Shown: positions 15,884 through 23,710, numbered from the stretch's first letter. The stretch: 33,083 nucleotides of DNA from JAGXFP01 sp046484585 (GCA_046484585.1 JAWOIQ010000109.1:1-33083); one strand, 5' to 3'. The notes: generated by a model not told the origin, from the sequence alone. Numbers and translations are program-made.

Positions 15884-16513
15884 TCAATCCCGCCTGAAAA
15901 TGGGCAGGTTGCTGATTTCCATAAAGCTGCTGACATGGTAGTCGGCCGCCAGCTCCGGATTTTTGAAGGCGATCAGCCGCATGCCGACCGCGGCGGCGTG
16001 CTCAAAGTCGACCATCGAGTCGCCGATAAAGATGCTCTCCTCCGCCGTCATTGAGAAATGGTCCAGGATTTTGTGCAGGGCATCGGGGTGGGGTTTGGAA
16101 TTTTCCACATCCATGGCGGTGACCACCAGGCCGAAATGTCTGCGGAGGTCGAAAAGGTCGAGGAGGGTGGACATTGTTGTGGTCCGATTGGTGCTGATCG
16201 CCGTCCGGTAATTCGGGGTGATCAGTTCAAGAAACTCGACCAGATCCGGCTCAATGGTCATGTGCTTGATGAAATCCTTGTAGTCGAGACTTTTCCGGAG
16301 TTCGTGCGCTTTTTCCAGATCCTCGGGCCAGTGCCGGAAGATATGGCTGACCGAGTCGGTCACGTGGTGCATGTGGACGTATTCCAGTTCCGCCTCATCC
16401 ATCGGCGGATGGCCCAGGCTGGTGCGGAGCCGGTTGTAAAAATGGCGATTGGCGTTTTTGGAGTCGAACATCACCCCGTCGCAATCGAAGATTATCAGTT
16501 TAAGTTTTGACAT
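15884..16513 (-). CDS. HAD-superfamily hydrolase, phosphoglycolate phosphatase-like
   Basis: This 209-residue phosphatase-fold protein has all four HAD motifs: motif I FDCDGVMFDS (nucleophile Asp10, acid Asp12), motif II AISTNRTT, motif III lysine in ENSKPHPDA, and motif IV FIGDSMVDFEHA. The cap between motifs I and II is helical (C1 type), as in phosphoglycolate phosphatases (Gph) and related enzymes. The second residue pair DCD is unusual but keeps both catalytic aspartates. The substrate is not predictable. The gene is solitary and sits between the arms of a 28-bp inverted repeat. Confidence 0.85.
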   Translation of the reverse strand: MSKLKLIIFDCDGVMFDSKNANRHFYNRLRTSLGHPPMDEAELEYVHMHHVTDSVSHIFRHWPEDLEKAHELRKSLDYKDFIKHMTIEPDLVEFLELITPNYRTAISTNRTTTMSTLLDLFDLRRHFGLVVTAMDVENSKPHPDALHKILDHFSMTAEESIFIGDSMVDFEHAAAVGMRLIAFKNPELAADYHVSSFMEISNLPIFRRD

Positions 16514-16708
16514 ATTTGTCCGTATAAAAGTCAGGTTCCGGGATGCCGAAGCTTTTTTAAGCTCTCGTAAAAAAAGCCGGGCCGGGTATATTCCTTAATC
16601 CGTGACGGCTTCGTGGTGATTTTTACTTTATTGGTTTGTAATTGTAGCAAATAATCGTTTTTCCCCGGGTCGTCATGAACACCCGCCGCCCTGCGGGGCG
16701 CCCGATAA

Positions 16709-16811
16709 CGGTGCATCTGCGGCGTTGGCAACTCGTTGATATACCATTAGTATTATCAACGTCGTTGCCGCCTTGCATCTGCACCGTTCTCGAACGCTCA
16801 CGGATTCAGGA
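16709..16811. repeat. Palindromic repeat (family E) including the right arm of the 28-bp inverted repeat
   Basis: CGGTGCATCTGCGGCGTTGG through CGTTGAT (left) pairs imperfectly with ATCAACGTCGTTGCCGCC through GCACCG (right), making a long hairpin at about 16709-16786. CCGTTCTCGAACGCTCACGG and the following bases to 16811 are the right copy of the 28-bp repeat. It lies upstream of nadB. The rest of 16514-16708 holds an AT-rich stretch with no supported gene. Confidence 0.6.
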
Positions 16812-16916
16812 TACTGGTAAAAAGGTGAAGCGGCGCATTCAGGCAGGCGCCTGCTCCCTGAAAAAGATAAACGCTATATTATTAAAAGCAAGCCCAATGG
16901 CAATGGATATTTCAGA

Positions 16917-18530
16917 ATGAACAACACCACCGATTTTCTGGTCATCGGCAGCGGCATCGCCGGCCTCTCCTTTGCCCTCAAGGCTGCCCGGCTAGGGCAG
17001 GTCACCCTGATTACCAAGAAGGATAAGGTCAATACCGCCACCAACCTTGCCCAGGGCGGCATCGCCGCGGTGCTGTCCGGCGAGGACTCCTTCGAGCTGC
17101 ACATCCGGGACACCCTGACTTCCGGGGCCGGTCTCTGTCATGATGATGTGGTCCGGATGGTGGTCGAGAAGGGGCCGGAGCGGATCAGGGAGTTGCTCGA
17201 ACTGGGGGTTGCCTTCAGCCGTGACGAAAAAGAACCTGACCGCCTCGATCTGGCCCGGGAGGGGGGCCATTCGGCCCGGCGGATCGCCCATTCCTACGAC
17301 CGCTCGGGTCAGGAGATCGAGCGGGCCCTTTTGCAGGCCGTGACCGATAATCCCCGGATTACCGTGCTGGAGGATCATCTGGCCGTCGATCTGCTGCTTC
17401 ATTCCAAGACCGGTTTTCCGCCCGAAAACCGGCAGTCTGAAGACGATCGCTGCCTGGGCGCTTATGTTCTGGGGCCGGACGGGGTGGTCGCCACCTGGCA
17501 GGCCAAAGTGACGGTGCTCTGCACCGGCGGGGCCGGCAAGGTCTACCTCTACACGACCAATCCCGATATCGCCACCGGCGACGGCATTGCCATGGCCTAC
17601 CGGGCCGGGGCCAGGGTCGCCAATCTGGAGTTTGTCCAGTTCCACCCCACCTGCCTGTTCCATCCCCTGGCCAAAAACTTTCTGATCTCGGAGGCGGTGC
17701 GGGGCGAGGGCGGCCGGTTGATCGACAAGGAAGGCCGCCATTTCATGGACAGCTATGATCCCCGCGGCGACCTGGCCACCCGCGATATGGTGGCCCGGGC
17801 CATCGATGCGGAGATGAAGGCCAGCGGCGATGACTGCGTCTTTCTCGATATCACCCACCTGTCGGCGGATTTTGTCCGCAGGCGCTTCCCTAATATTTAC
17901 GAGACCTGCCTCGGCTTCGGGATCGATATCACCAAAGAGCCGATCCCGGTGGTGCCGGCGGCCCACTACATGTGCGGCGGGGTGCTGACCGACAAGATGG
18001 GAAGGACTAATATCGAAAATCTCTACGCCTTTGGAGAAACGGCCTGCACCGGCCTGCACGGCGGTAATCGACTGGCCAGCAATTCCCTGCTGGAGGCGGT
18101 GGTTTTTGCCCATCAGGCCTTCGTGCAGTGCGAGGCGGACTGGCCGAAGAACAGCGGCTTGCAGTTCCTGGAGATCAGGGATTGGCGGGTCGGCCGGGCC
18201 GAACGGATCGAGGAGTGCGTTTTGATCACCCATAACTGGGATCAGATTCGCCGCCTGATGTGGAACTACGTGGGCATCGTCCGCTCCGACAAACGGCTGG
18301 CTCTGGTCAAGAGCAGGCTGGCCCCGCTCCTGGCCGAGATCGACCAGCATTACCGGGACTACCTGCTCACTCCCGATCTGGTCGAGCTCCGCAATATCTC
18401 CCAGCTGGCCGATCTGATCGTGCGCTGCGCCATGATCCGCAAAGAGTCCCGGGGGCTGCACTATAACGTTGATCACCCGGCAGCCGATGACGTTAATTGG
18501 TTGAAGGATACGGTGCTGGTCCGCTGCTAG
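16917..18530 (+). CDS. nadB: L-aspartate oxidase
   Basis: This 537-residue flavoenzyme oxidises L-aspartate to iminoaspartate, the first step of de novo NAD synthesis; in anaerobes fumarate serves as acceptor. It belongs to the succinate dehydrogenase/fumarate reductase flavoprotein family. Motifs are FLVIGSGIAGLSFALKAA (FAD), NLAQGGIAAV, QFHPTCLFHP, SEAVRGEGGRLIDKEGR, the active-site region AAHYMCGGVLTDKMGRT and TGLHGGNRLASNSLLEA. The helical C-terminal domain is complete and length is normal. nadA and nadC are not in the window. The ATG at 16917 has only a weak ribosome binding site (ATATTTCAGA). Confidence 0.94.
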   Translation: MNNTTDFLVIGSGIAGLSFALKAARLGQVTLITKKDKVNTATNLAQGGIAAVLSGEDSFELHIRDTLTSGAGLCHDDVVRMVVEKGPERIRELLELGVAFSRDEKEPDRLDLAREGGHSARRIAHSYDRSGQEIERALLQAVTDNPRITVLEDHLAVDLLLHSKTGFPPENRQSEDDRCLGAYVLGPDGVVATWQAKVTVLCTGGAGKVYLYTTNPDIATGDGIAMAYRAGARVANLEFVQFHPTCLFHPLAKNFLISEAVRGEGGRLIDKEGRHFMDSYDPRGDLATRDMVARAIDAEMKASGDDCVFLDITHLSADFVRRRFPNIYETCLGFGIDITKEPIPVVPAAHYMCGGVLTDKMGRTNIENLYAFGETACTGLHGGNRLASNSLLEAVVFAHQAFVQCEADWPKNSGLQFLEIRDWRVGRAERIEECVLITHNWDQIRRLMWNYVGIVRSDKRLALVKSRLAPLLAEIDQHYRDYLLTPDLVELRNISQLADLIVRCAMIRKESRGLHYNVDHPAADDVNWLKDTVLVRC

Positions 18531-18671
18531 CCTCTAGATCTTGCCCGGGTAATCAATGAACCGGGGACCATCCCGGCGGGGCGTCTTTAAAGCGCGCACG
18601 AACGCGGAAGGGCTAAAGGGAAGGTTTTTTGCTTAAAATTGAAGAATTCGCGAAAATTGTTTTGCCACGCC

Positions 18672-18750
18672 ATTGCAAAAGCGACCAGGCAATCCGGTAT
18701 TTCAACTAGCTGCATCTTTCTTGATTGCTTCGCTACGCTCGCAATGACTT
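18672..18750. repeat. Family C palindromic repeat, diverged copy
   Basis: CCATTGCAAAAGCGACCAGG and CAATCCGGTATTTCAACTAG correspond to the reverse complement of the copy at 3267-3353; GATTGCTTCGCTACGCTCGC and AATGACTT close it. The left arm is more decayed than the right. The stretch 18531-18671 shows no gene. Confidence 0.55.
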
Positions 18751-18811
18751 GATTTTTGACTTTTCGCGAACTTGTGTCAAACTTGACAAGTTCTTAAAAA
18801 GTCAAAAACGG

Positions 18812-18939
18812 GATGGCTAAGCAAAAAATCGTCAGATCCAAGGCGCGCGAATTTCGAGGAATGAAGCGTACTTCAGTACGCTGCAATGACGAGACAATTT
18901 GCAGCAACGCAGGAGCTGGCGATTTTTTGCTTAGCCATC
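18812..18939. repeat. MITE-like element, family A, perfect 20-bp terminal inverted repeats
   Basis: GATGGCTAAGCAAAAAATCG at the left end is the exact reverse complement of the right end. At 128 bases with the internal palindrome AGCGTACTTCAGTACGCT, it is the best preserved copy of family A, inverted relative to those at 9386 and 9547. It is non-coding and lies upstream of the cupin gene. Confidence 0.8.
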
Positions 18940-19005
18940 AAAATTTGTTGCCACTCATCATATATGGGATGATAAGGGAGAAATCTTAATGAGGAGGCCG
19001 AAACC

Positions 19006-19326
19006 ATGATGAATAAAACCGACTTGAAGGAAACCAGGATATTTGCCGAGAAGGCCATGAAGAAGTTTTTGATCCATGATTCCGCCTGGTTCCGGATCAT
19101 CAACTTTAACCTTCCCGCCGGGGTTACCTTCCCGGTTCATTCCCACGAGTTGGAGGGCCAGCTGTCGATCCAGGTTCTCGAGGGTGAGGGTTTCTTCCTC
19201 GGCAAGGATAATGCCGAAATCCCCGCCACCCAGGGCGAAATCCTGGTCTGCGATATCATCGAGCCGCACGGGGTCAGGGCTACCACCGACATGCGGATTC
19301 TGGTAACCATCGCCCCGCCCATCTAG
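19006..19326 (+). CDS. Cupin-domain protein
   Basis: This 106-residue single-domain cupin has a metal-site motif in FPVHSHELEGQLSIQVLEGE (His, His, Glu, Gln positions of cupin motif 1) and a second motif in GEILVCDIIEPHGVRA (His). Small stand-alone cupins bind a divalent metal and often a sugar or organic-acid ligand; the role here is unknown. GAGGAGGCC sits before ATGATG; the first ATG (19006) is used, and 19009 is equally possible. Its stop codon falls on the edge of a family B repeat. Confidence 0.8.
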   Translation: MMNKTDLKETRIFAEKAMKKFLIHDSAWFRIINFNLPAGVTFPVHSHELEGQLSIQVLEGEGFFLGKDNAEIPATQGEILVCDIIEPHGVRATTDMRILVTIAPPI

Positions 19327-19478
19327 TTAGTGCCTGTCCCATAAATGGTCTTTTTGCCCGATAACTTCGTCGCCGCAGAGTCGGAAAGTGCTCACGTACC
19401 CGAGTACGCTGCGCTTTTCCGACATCCTTGCTTCTCGTTCTCGGACAAAAATCCTCATTTCTGGACAGACACTAGTTA
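19324..19478. repeat. MITE-like element, family B copy 2 (inverted)
   Basis: TAGTTAGTGCCTGTCC at the left and GGACAGACACTAGTTA at the right form the terminal inverted repeats. The body matches the reverse complement of 6201-6369, including TCGGAAAGTGCTCACGTACC. It begins at the stop codon of the cupin gene. Confidence 0.75.
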
Positions 19479-19489
19479 ACTGGCCGGCA

Positions 19490-19572
19490 GCAGCGCATCT
19501 GCGGCGTCATCGGCCTGCTCATGTGCACCAGCACACTTCGCAGGCCTCTTCCAGGATCTGCGCCATTGCGGT
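19490..19572. repeat. Family E-like intergenic repeat
   Basis: GCGCATCTGCGGCGTCATCG and GGATCTGCGCC form approximate inverted ends. The interior CATCGGCCTGCTCATGTGCA resembles ATCGGCCTGCTCATATACAT at 14153-14170. Together with the preceding element it fills 19327-19607. Confidence 0.5.
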
Positions 19573-19607
19573 AGTTGCCTTTATGGGGGTTTTAACATCA
19601 AGCTGGA

Positions 19608-20093
19608 TTATTGCGGAAAAGGGAGGTAGACGACTACCGCGCCGCTCCGGTGTTTTTCCCCTTTTTCCCAGACGTAGGCGAAGATCTGGTTTTCGGTCTG
19701 CAATCCTTTCAGCAGGGTTTCGACCACATCGGGGAGGACGGCGGGGCCGTCGGAATGAAGCCCTTTGCCGGTGATGATCCGGACGGTCCGGAAGTTCAGC
19801 GCGACGGCCTGGCGGAGAAAATTCATGGTCTTTCTTTCTGCCTCGCTGCCGGTATGGCCATGCAGATCGAGTTCTTCCTGGGGAGGCGGGTACGATTTCA
19901 GTTTTTCCCGGTCGGAGAGGGGTTTTTCCTCTCCGCCTTTTTCCCTGAGAATCGCTTTTATATCCTTGCGGGCCAGATTCTTTTCCAGTTCTTCGGAAAA
20001 GCCCGGGCTTTTTTCAGGCTCGGCCCCGAAGGCGGTATAGAGGTTTTCCCGGTCGAGCCTGGGGACGGTTTTCTTTTTTCTGGCCACTATCAT
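19608..20093 (-). CDS. Smr-domain protein
   Basis: This 161-residue protein has an N-terminal charged, probably flexible half and a C-terminal Smr (small MutS-related) domain: ELDLHGHTGSEAERKTMNFL, then FRTVRIITGKGLHSDGPAVL, then PDVVETLL. The LDLHGHT and TGKGxHS motifs define the family. Stand-alone Smr proteins are nucleases or nucleic-acid binders; the DLHG histidine is part of the proposed catalytic site. The start at 20093 (MIVARKKK) has a weak ribosome binding site. A strong terminator at 20150-20193 separates it from the cytochrome gene upstream. Confidence 0.88.
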   Translation of the reverse strand: MIVARKKKTVPRLDRENLYTAFGAEPEKSPGFSEELEKNLARKDIKAILREKGGEEKPLSDREKLKSYPPPQEELDLHGHTGSEAERKTMNFLRQAVALNFRTVRIITGKGLHSDGPAVLPDVVETLLKGLQTENQIFAYVWEKGEKHRSGAVVVYLPFPQ

Positions 20094-20149
20094 ATCCCGA
20101 AAATTGATTATAATTCGGGTTATAATAAACCTATATTTACTGATATGGC

Positions 20150-20193
20150 AAAAAAAAGGCGGTTAAAACTCCTGAAATGGAGTCTTAACCGCC
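20150..20193 (-). terminator. Rho-independent terminator of the cytochrome gene
   Basis: On the minus strand GGCGGTTAAGACTCC, loop ATTTCA, and GGAGTTTTAACCGCC form a stem of about 15 pairs, followed by eight T. It lies about 80 bases beyond the stop of the cytochrome gene and isolates it from the Smr gene. Confidence 0.85.
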
Positions 20194-20271
20194 TGCCTGG
20201 TCTGGGAACCACCCACCGGTCCCCTTGGCGGGAAGGATTAGCTGGTGTCTGTAATATAGGGTTACAGGGTA

Positions 20272-20703
20272 TTAGCAGCCTTCAATTGCTTTTCTAGCTT
20301 TCTTGACATGGCAATCGCTGCATTTGGTCGGGCCTTTTTTGCCGTTGACACCCTCTTGATGGCACTCCCGGCAGTTGGCGTGGAAAATGGTTTTCCGGTC
20401 CCGCAACTCCGGATTGGCGAAATCCTCGTTATGGCAGGTGGCGCACTGCAGGGCTTCGCTGTCCGACAGGGCGGCAATGTTCTCGGCGGTGCGGGGGTTG
20501 TGCTCCCCGTCATGATGGCATTCGGCGCAGTCAAGGCCCAGTTCTTGATGGACGGCATGGTCGAACGTTACCGGTTTTTTGCCGTCGATCGTGATTGGTT
20601 CGGTCGGGGCCTTGAGCGGATCATCGGCCTGGACCGCGGTGATTCCCAGGGCAAGACCTACAACTGTGGTGATAATCGCGGCGATGCTTGCTTTGCTCTT
20701 CAT
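20272..20703 (-). CDS. Tetraheme cytochrome c3-type protein, periplasmic
   Basis: This 143-residue electron carrier has a signal peptide (IAAIITTVVGLALGITAVQA, cleavage before DDP) and four CxxCH heme sites: CAECH (59), CATCH (87), CRECH (111) and CSDCH (128). VTFDHAVHQ supplies the two histidines typical as axial ligands at the start of class III cytochromes. Four hemes in a chain of this length fit cytochrome c3 rather than triheme c7. Class III cytochromes shuttle electrons between periplasmic hydrogenases or formate dehydrogenases and membrane complexes. The ATG at 20703 follows GGAGGAGAAAAA; an upstream in-frame ATG is not needed. The XRE regulator gene is divergent from it. Confidence 0.88.
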   Translation of the reverse strand: MKSKASIAAIITTVVGLALGITAVQADDPLKAPTEPITIDGKKPVTFDHAVHQELGLDCAECHHDGEHNPRTAENIAALSDSEALQCATCHNEDFANPELRDRKTIFHANCRECHQEGVNGKKGPTKCSDCHVKKARKAIEGC

Positions 20704-20731
20704 TTTTTCTCCTCCGTGCATGGATGGTTAA

Positions 20732-20748
20732 AAGGGGATTTTCCCCTT
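20732..20748. promoter_or_regulatory. Palindrome in the cytochrome gene leader
   Basis: AAGGGGATTTTCCCCTT is a near-perfect inverted repeat about 30 bases upstream of the cytochrome start codon. It could be an operator or a leader hairpin; the sequence does not decide. Confidence 0.3.
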
Positions 20749-20792
20749 CTGTTGTCTTCATGGTAGGCTTAAAAAGAGATCCTAAAAAGGTG

Positions 20793-20819
20793 ACATCGGG
20801 TGATGTCTACCCGACATGT
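20793..20819. promoter_or_regulatory. Inverted repeat in the divergent cytochrome/XRE intergenic region
   Basis: ACATCGGGT, spacer GATGTCT, then ACCCGACATGT form arms of nine or more pairs. It lies in the 259-base divergent region between the cytochrome and regulator genes, where an operator for the XRE protein would be expected. This is inference from position and symmetry. Confidence 0.35.
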
Positions 20820-20962
20820 TAATGATTTCAACCGGTTGGCCGTTTGACAATTTTGGCACGAGCTGGTTTTTTCCAGGCGCAGGCTGGATTTTCTGTTGCC
20901 ATTCCGGCCTAATTATTATTAGGATTTGCAATCGGATGGGATGAAACACAGGGGATCGGCTG

Positions 20963-21916
20963 ATGAACGACGGCGAGCACTATAACAGAATAATGGTCCG
21001 GATCGACGGGGCCAGGGTCAAGGAGCTTCGCGAACGGCAAGGCTTGACCCAGCTCTATATGGCCACCGCCGTCGGGGTGACCACCGACACCATCTCCCGC
21101 TGGGAAAACCGCCGATATCCCTCGATCATGCGGGAAAACGCCGAAAAGCTGGCCGCGGCCCTTGAGGTGGAGCTTGCCGAAATTCTCGATTCCGAAGTGG
21201 AGGTGGAAAGCGGGGCCGGTACGGATGAATCCGCTTCTCCCGGCCCGCCGGACAATCCGGCCCTGCCTCCCCTCTCTCCCCGCTTGAAGCGCCATCTTTC
21301 GGTGATTCTCCTGGTTGCCTTGGTTCTGGTGATTCTGCAGGTGGTCCGTTATTATTCAAGTTCCTCCCCGCCTCCGGCAAAGGTTAACGCAATCCGCATC
21401 CTGCCGCCCCACGTCCCTGCCGGCCAGCCTTTTCCGGTCCTGATCCGGGTCGAAGCGTCCGAGCCGGTCTCCTTCTCCCTGCTCCTCAAGGAAAATCTGC
21501 CTGCCGGCTCCGAGCTGCTTGCGGCGGTGCCCGACTTCACCTCCGTCGACAAATCCCAAGGGCAGGTCAAATGGGTTTCCCGGCTGGAGGGAGATAAGCA
21601 GTTTTTTGCCTATCTGGTCGAGGCCCCGCTGGCCTCGGAAAAAGGCGAACTGGTGTTCTCCGGCCGAATCCTGGCCGGACCGATGACCGGCTCCTCGCCC
21701 GATCTCGGTGGTGATAACCGCTTGCGGGTCGATGAATTTCACTGGGCCGATCGCAACCGGGACCAGCGCATTGACGACGAGGAAATTCTGATGGTCTACG
21801 ATCTTTTCAGCGGAGTCGCGGGCTTCGATTTTAACCGGGATCTGATTGATGAGATCTGGGCGGCGGAAGGCTATGTCTGGAATGGCGAGGCGGGGCGTTA
21901 CGAGGTAATGCCGTGA
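20963..21916 (+). CDS. Membrane-tethered XRE-type regulator with extracytoplasmic EF-hand-like region
   Basis: This 317-residue protein has an N-terminal Cro/CI helix-turn-helix (about residues 16-72, VKELRERQGLTQLYMATAVG then ISRWENRRYPSIM), a Pro-rich linker, one TM helix (111-130), an extracytoplasmic beta-rich domain (about 140-240) and a C-terminal part with DRNRDQRIDDEE (263-274), which fits the 12-residue EF-hand/dockerin calcium loop. The layout resembles RodZ or ToxR-like one-component membrane regulators. The ATG at 20963 follows AGGGGATCGGCTG. The downstream gene starts 20 bases after the stop and encodes a secreted protein with what looks like the same beta domain. Ligand and targets are unknown; the divergent cytochrome gene is one candidate target. 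Confidence 0.75.
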   Translation: MNDGEHYNRIMVRIDGARVKELRERQGLTQLYMATAVGVTTDTISRWENRRYPSIMRENAEKLAAALEVELAEILDSEVEVESGAGTDESASPGPPDNPALPPLSPRLKRHLSVILLVALVLVILQVVRYYSSSSPPPAKVNAIRILPPHVPAGQPFPVLIRVEASEPVSFSLLLKENLPAGSELLAAVPDFTSVDKSQGQVKWVSRLEGDKQFFAYLVEAPLASEKGELVFSGRILAGPMTGSSPDLGGDNRLRVDEFHWADRNRDQRIDDEEILMVYDLFSGVAGFDFNRDLIDEIWAAEGYVWNGEAGRYEVMP

Positions 21917-21936
21917 ATTCTACAGGAGAGGAGACT

Positions 21937-22329
21937 ATGGATTTTTATCGATTGCTGTTGGCGTTTTTGCTTACGGGGGTTCTGCTTGGCCCTTCCCCGG
22001 CCGGGGCGGAAGAATTGGTTTCCGGCCGCTACCTGCAAGGTGCTGGGGAGAGGATAGAAATAGAACTTGAGATCGGCTCCCCGCCGCCATCGCTGGTGAT
22101 CGTTATCCAGAACCTGCCCCAAGGGGTCAAGATGATCGATTCGAAGCCGAAGTTGAAAACATACGATCCGGCCGGCGGAGTGGCGAAATGGCTGCTTAAC
22201 AAACCGAACCCCGGCAAGATGACCATTTCTTTTGCGCTCGGCCGGCCGCTGGCCAAAGGCGAGGTCGAGGGTGAACTCAGGTTTCGTGACGATGCCGGCC
22301 GCATGGTCAGTGTCGCCTTGAAAAACTGA
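21937..22329 (+). CDS. Secreted protein sharing the regulator's extracytoplasmic domain, unknown function
   Basis: This protein of about 130 residues opens with a signal peptide (MDFYRLLLAFLLTGVLLGPS, cleavage about PAGA/EE) and has no later TM segment, so it is probably periplasmic or secreted. Its core (LPQGVKMIDSKPKL, GGVAKWLLNK, KGEVEGELRFRD) parallels LPAGSELLAAVPDF, QGQVKWVSRLEG and KGELVFSGRIL in the upstream regulator. I infer a shared beta-sandwich domain. The ATG at 21937 has GGAGAGGAG just upstream; an earlier in-frame ATG at 21913 would spoil the signal peptide. It is almost certainly in one operon with the regulator. No known family name is assigned. Confidence 0.65.
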   Translation: MDFYRLLLAFLLTGVLLGPSPAGAEELVSGRYLQGAGERIEIELEIGSPPPSLVIVIQNLPQGVKMIDSKPKLKTYDPAGGVAKWLLNKPNPGKMTISFALGRPLAKGEVEGELRFRDDAGRMVSVALKN

Positions 22330-22464
22330 ATTTTTACAGGGTTCAACAAGCGCTGATTTTCTGAATAGGAAATAAGGACGCCGGCCTCTCAACCGGTAAC
22401 GCTGCCTATTCTGGATTACTCACGATTAGTGGTTGGCGGCGATGGAAAAGAGATCGTTTTTCTT

Positions 22465-22665
22465 CTAAATATCACCGATCAGCGTTTTTATGTAGGAAAT
22501 CGCAGGACCGACACGGTTTTTTCCGCCTTCGGAAGAATTGGTCGGTGAGAATATTGAATTCACCAAATGACTAAGCAGTTTTATATACCCGGAACTTGAC
22601 CCCGACATTGACCCCCTTGACACTTGATAAGTCAATAAATCAAGAACTTTCCCTCGGTCCTCCAT
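22465..22665 (-). other. Possible remnant of a regulator gene; otherwise empty intergenic stretch
   Basis: The gap 22330-22690 marks the change from GC-rich to AT-rich sequence. A 66-codon minus-strand frame ends SEGGKNRVGPAISYIKTLIG, with IKLLSHLVNSIF before it. This recalls the linker before the DNA-binding domain of some AraC-type regulators, but nothing follows it in frame. I treat it as a decayed fragment at best. TTGACCCC- and TTGACACTT-like repeats near 22600 have no clear role. Confidence 0.2.
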
Positions 22666-22690
22666 TGACGTCTGGTGGTACAGTAATTTG

Positions 22691-23674
22691 CTATATTTTT
22701 TCTTTAAGATTTAATCCTGGATATAATTTCTCAGCACATTCAGGGCAGATTCCATGACTGAAATTTGCTTCTGAATGCTCCTTAATGTAAGCTTCGATTT
22801 GGTTCCAGTAACCTTTGTCATCTCTTATTTTTTTGCATGAGGCGCAGATAGGCAGGAATCCTTTCAGGACCTTTATGTTTTTTAATGCCTCTCTTAATTC
22901 AATTAATGCCAGATCTTTTTCCTTGTCTATATTTCTATAAATCCTGAAGATCAATAACATTGCTACCATGTAGGCAAGCAGTCGTGTCCCATGCCATAAC
23001 CACCAATTAATGCACCATAAATTGGAAATTTCAAATATTAGTGCAGATACTCCAAATAATAGGCAGTGATTTGCAAATAAAATATACTGGCTATTGGATT
23101 TGTAGTAATAGTTTCTGTAAAACCAGGCCGCCGCGAATGTAAATCCAAGGCCGCCGAATAAATGTAGAGCTTTTGCGGATGAAGTAAATTGCCCTCCCTG
23201 TAGCATTGTCGGTGTATTTCCCGGGGAAAAAAGTGCAATGAAAACAAGGCTTAAGGAAATCGCCAAGCTGATGATCGGAAGTATGGTGGGGTGGAAAACC
23301 ACCTTTGGAGAGAGCCAAACCAACGAAAAAAATACCCCTCCTAATAAGGTAGCGGAAGAATGAAACCATACGAAATTCTGGCTTGGGCTCACAGAAGAAT
23401 GAAATAAATCTAAAATTCCCATGCCCAATAAGGCTGAAGATACGGCAACTTTATAAAATTCCTGAGGATGGTTTTCTGTTGTGGACAGGAGAATTATAGA
23501 CAGAATTATTGCTATAATGGCACCGGTTGATTCAACTGTGGAATGGACAGGTATATTATCCCAAGTGTAATGCGAGAGGTTGGTGAAAGAAAAAAAGACG
23601 GCAAAAATAAATATGATAATGGTCGGTAGAGAATAAATGAAGATTTTTCTTCCAGCATGGCCCATAGTCGGCAT
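22691..23674 (-). CDS. MASE3-like membrane sensor with C-terminal zinc-ribbon-like tail, no kinase domain
   Basis: This 327-residue protein has about eight hydrophobic helices (residues 10-250) resembling the MASE3 sensor domain, including GMGILDLFHSS, FVWFHSSATLLGG and LHLFGGLGFTFAAAWFYR. A short coiled-coil linker (KDLALIELREALKNIKVLKG) and a tail with LPICASCKKIRDDKGYWNQI and FSHGICPECAEKLYP follow. That Cys-rich tail is common at the ends of sensor proteins and response regulators in Desulfobacterota, where its role is unknown; two CxxC pairs suggest Zn binding. Normally a PAS, kinase or GGDEF domain lies between; none does here. The ATG at 23674 follows GGAGG at six bases. Codon use is AT-rich. 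Confidence 0.75.
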   Translation of the reverse strand: MPTMGHAGRKIFIYSLPTIIIFIFAVFFSFTNLSHYTWDNIPVHSTVESTGAIIAIILSIILLSTTENHPQEFYKVAVSSALLGMGILDLFHSSVSPSQNFVWFHSSATLLGGVFFSLVWLSPKVVFHPTILPIISLAISLSLVFIALFSPGNTPTMLQGGQFTSSAKALHLFGGLGFTFAAAWFYRNYYYKSNSQYILFANHCLLFGVSALIFEISNLWCINWWLWHGTRLLAYMVAMLLIFRIYRNIDKEKDLALIELREALKNIKVLKGFLPICASCKKIRDDKGYWNQIEAYIKEHSEANFSHGICPECAEKLYPGLNLKEKI

Positions 23675-23710
23675 TGAGAACCTCCATTTTCCAATTCATT
23701 TAGTAAATAG

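Noticed and set aside
16992..18476. 494-codon open frame opposite nadB
   Set aside because: It is antisense to a complete nadB and has no recognisable motif or ribosome binding site.
20852..20872. Sigma54 promoter (TTGGCACGAGCTGG)
   Set aside because: The -24 TGGCAC is good, but the -12 GC is missing at the required distance.
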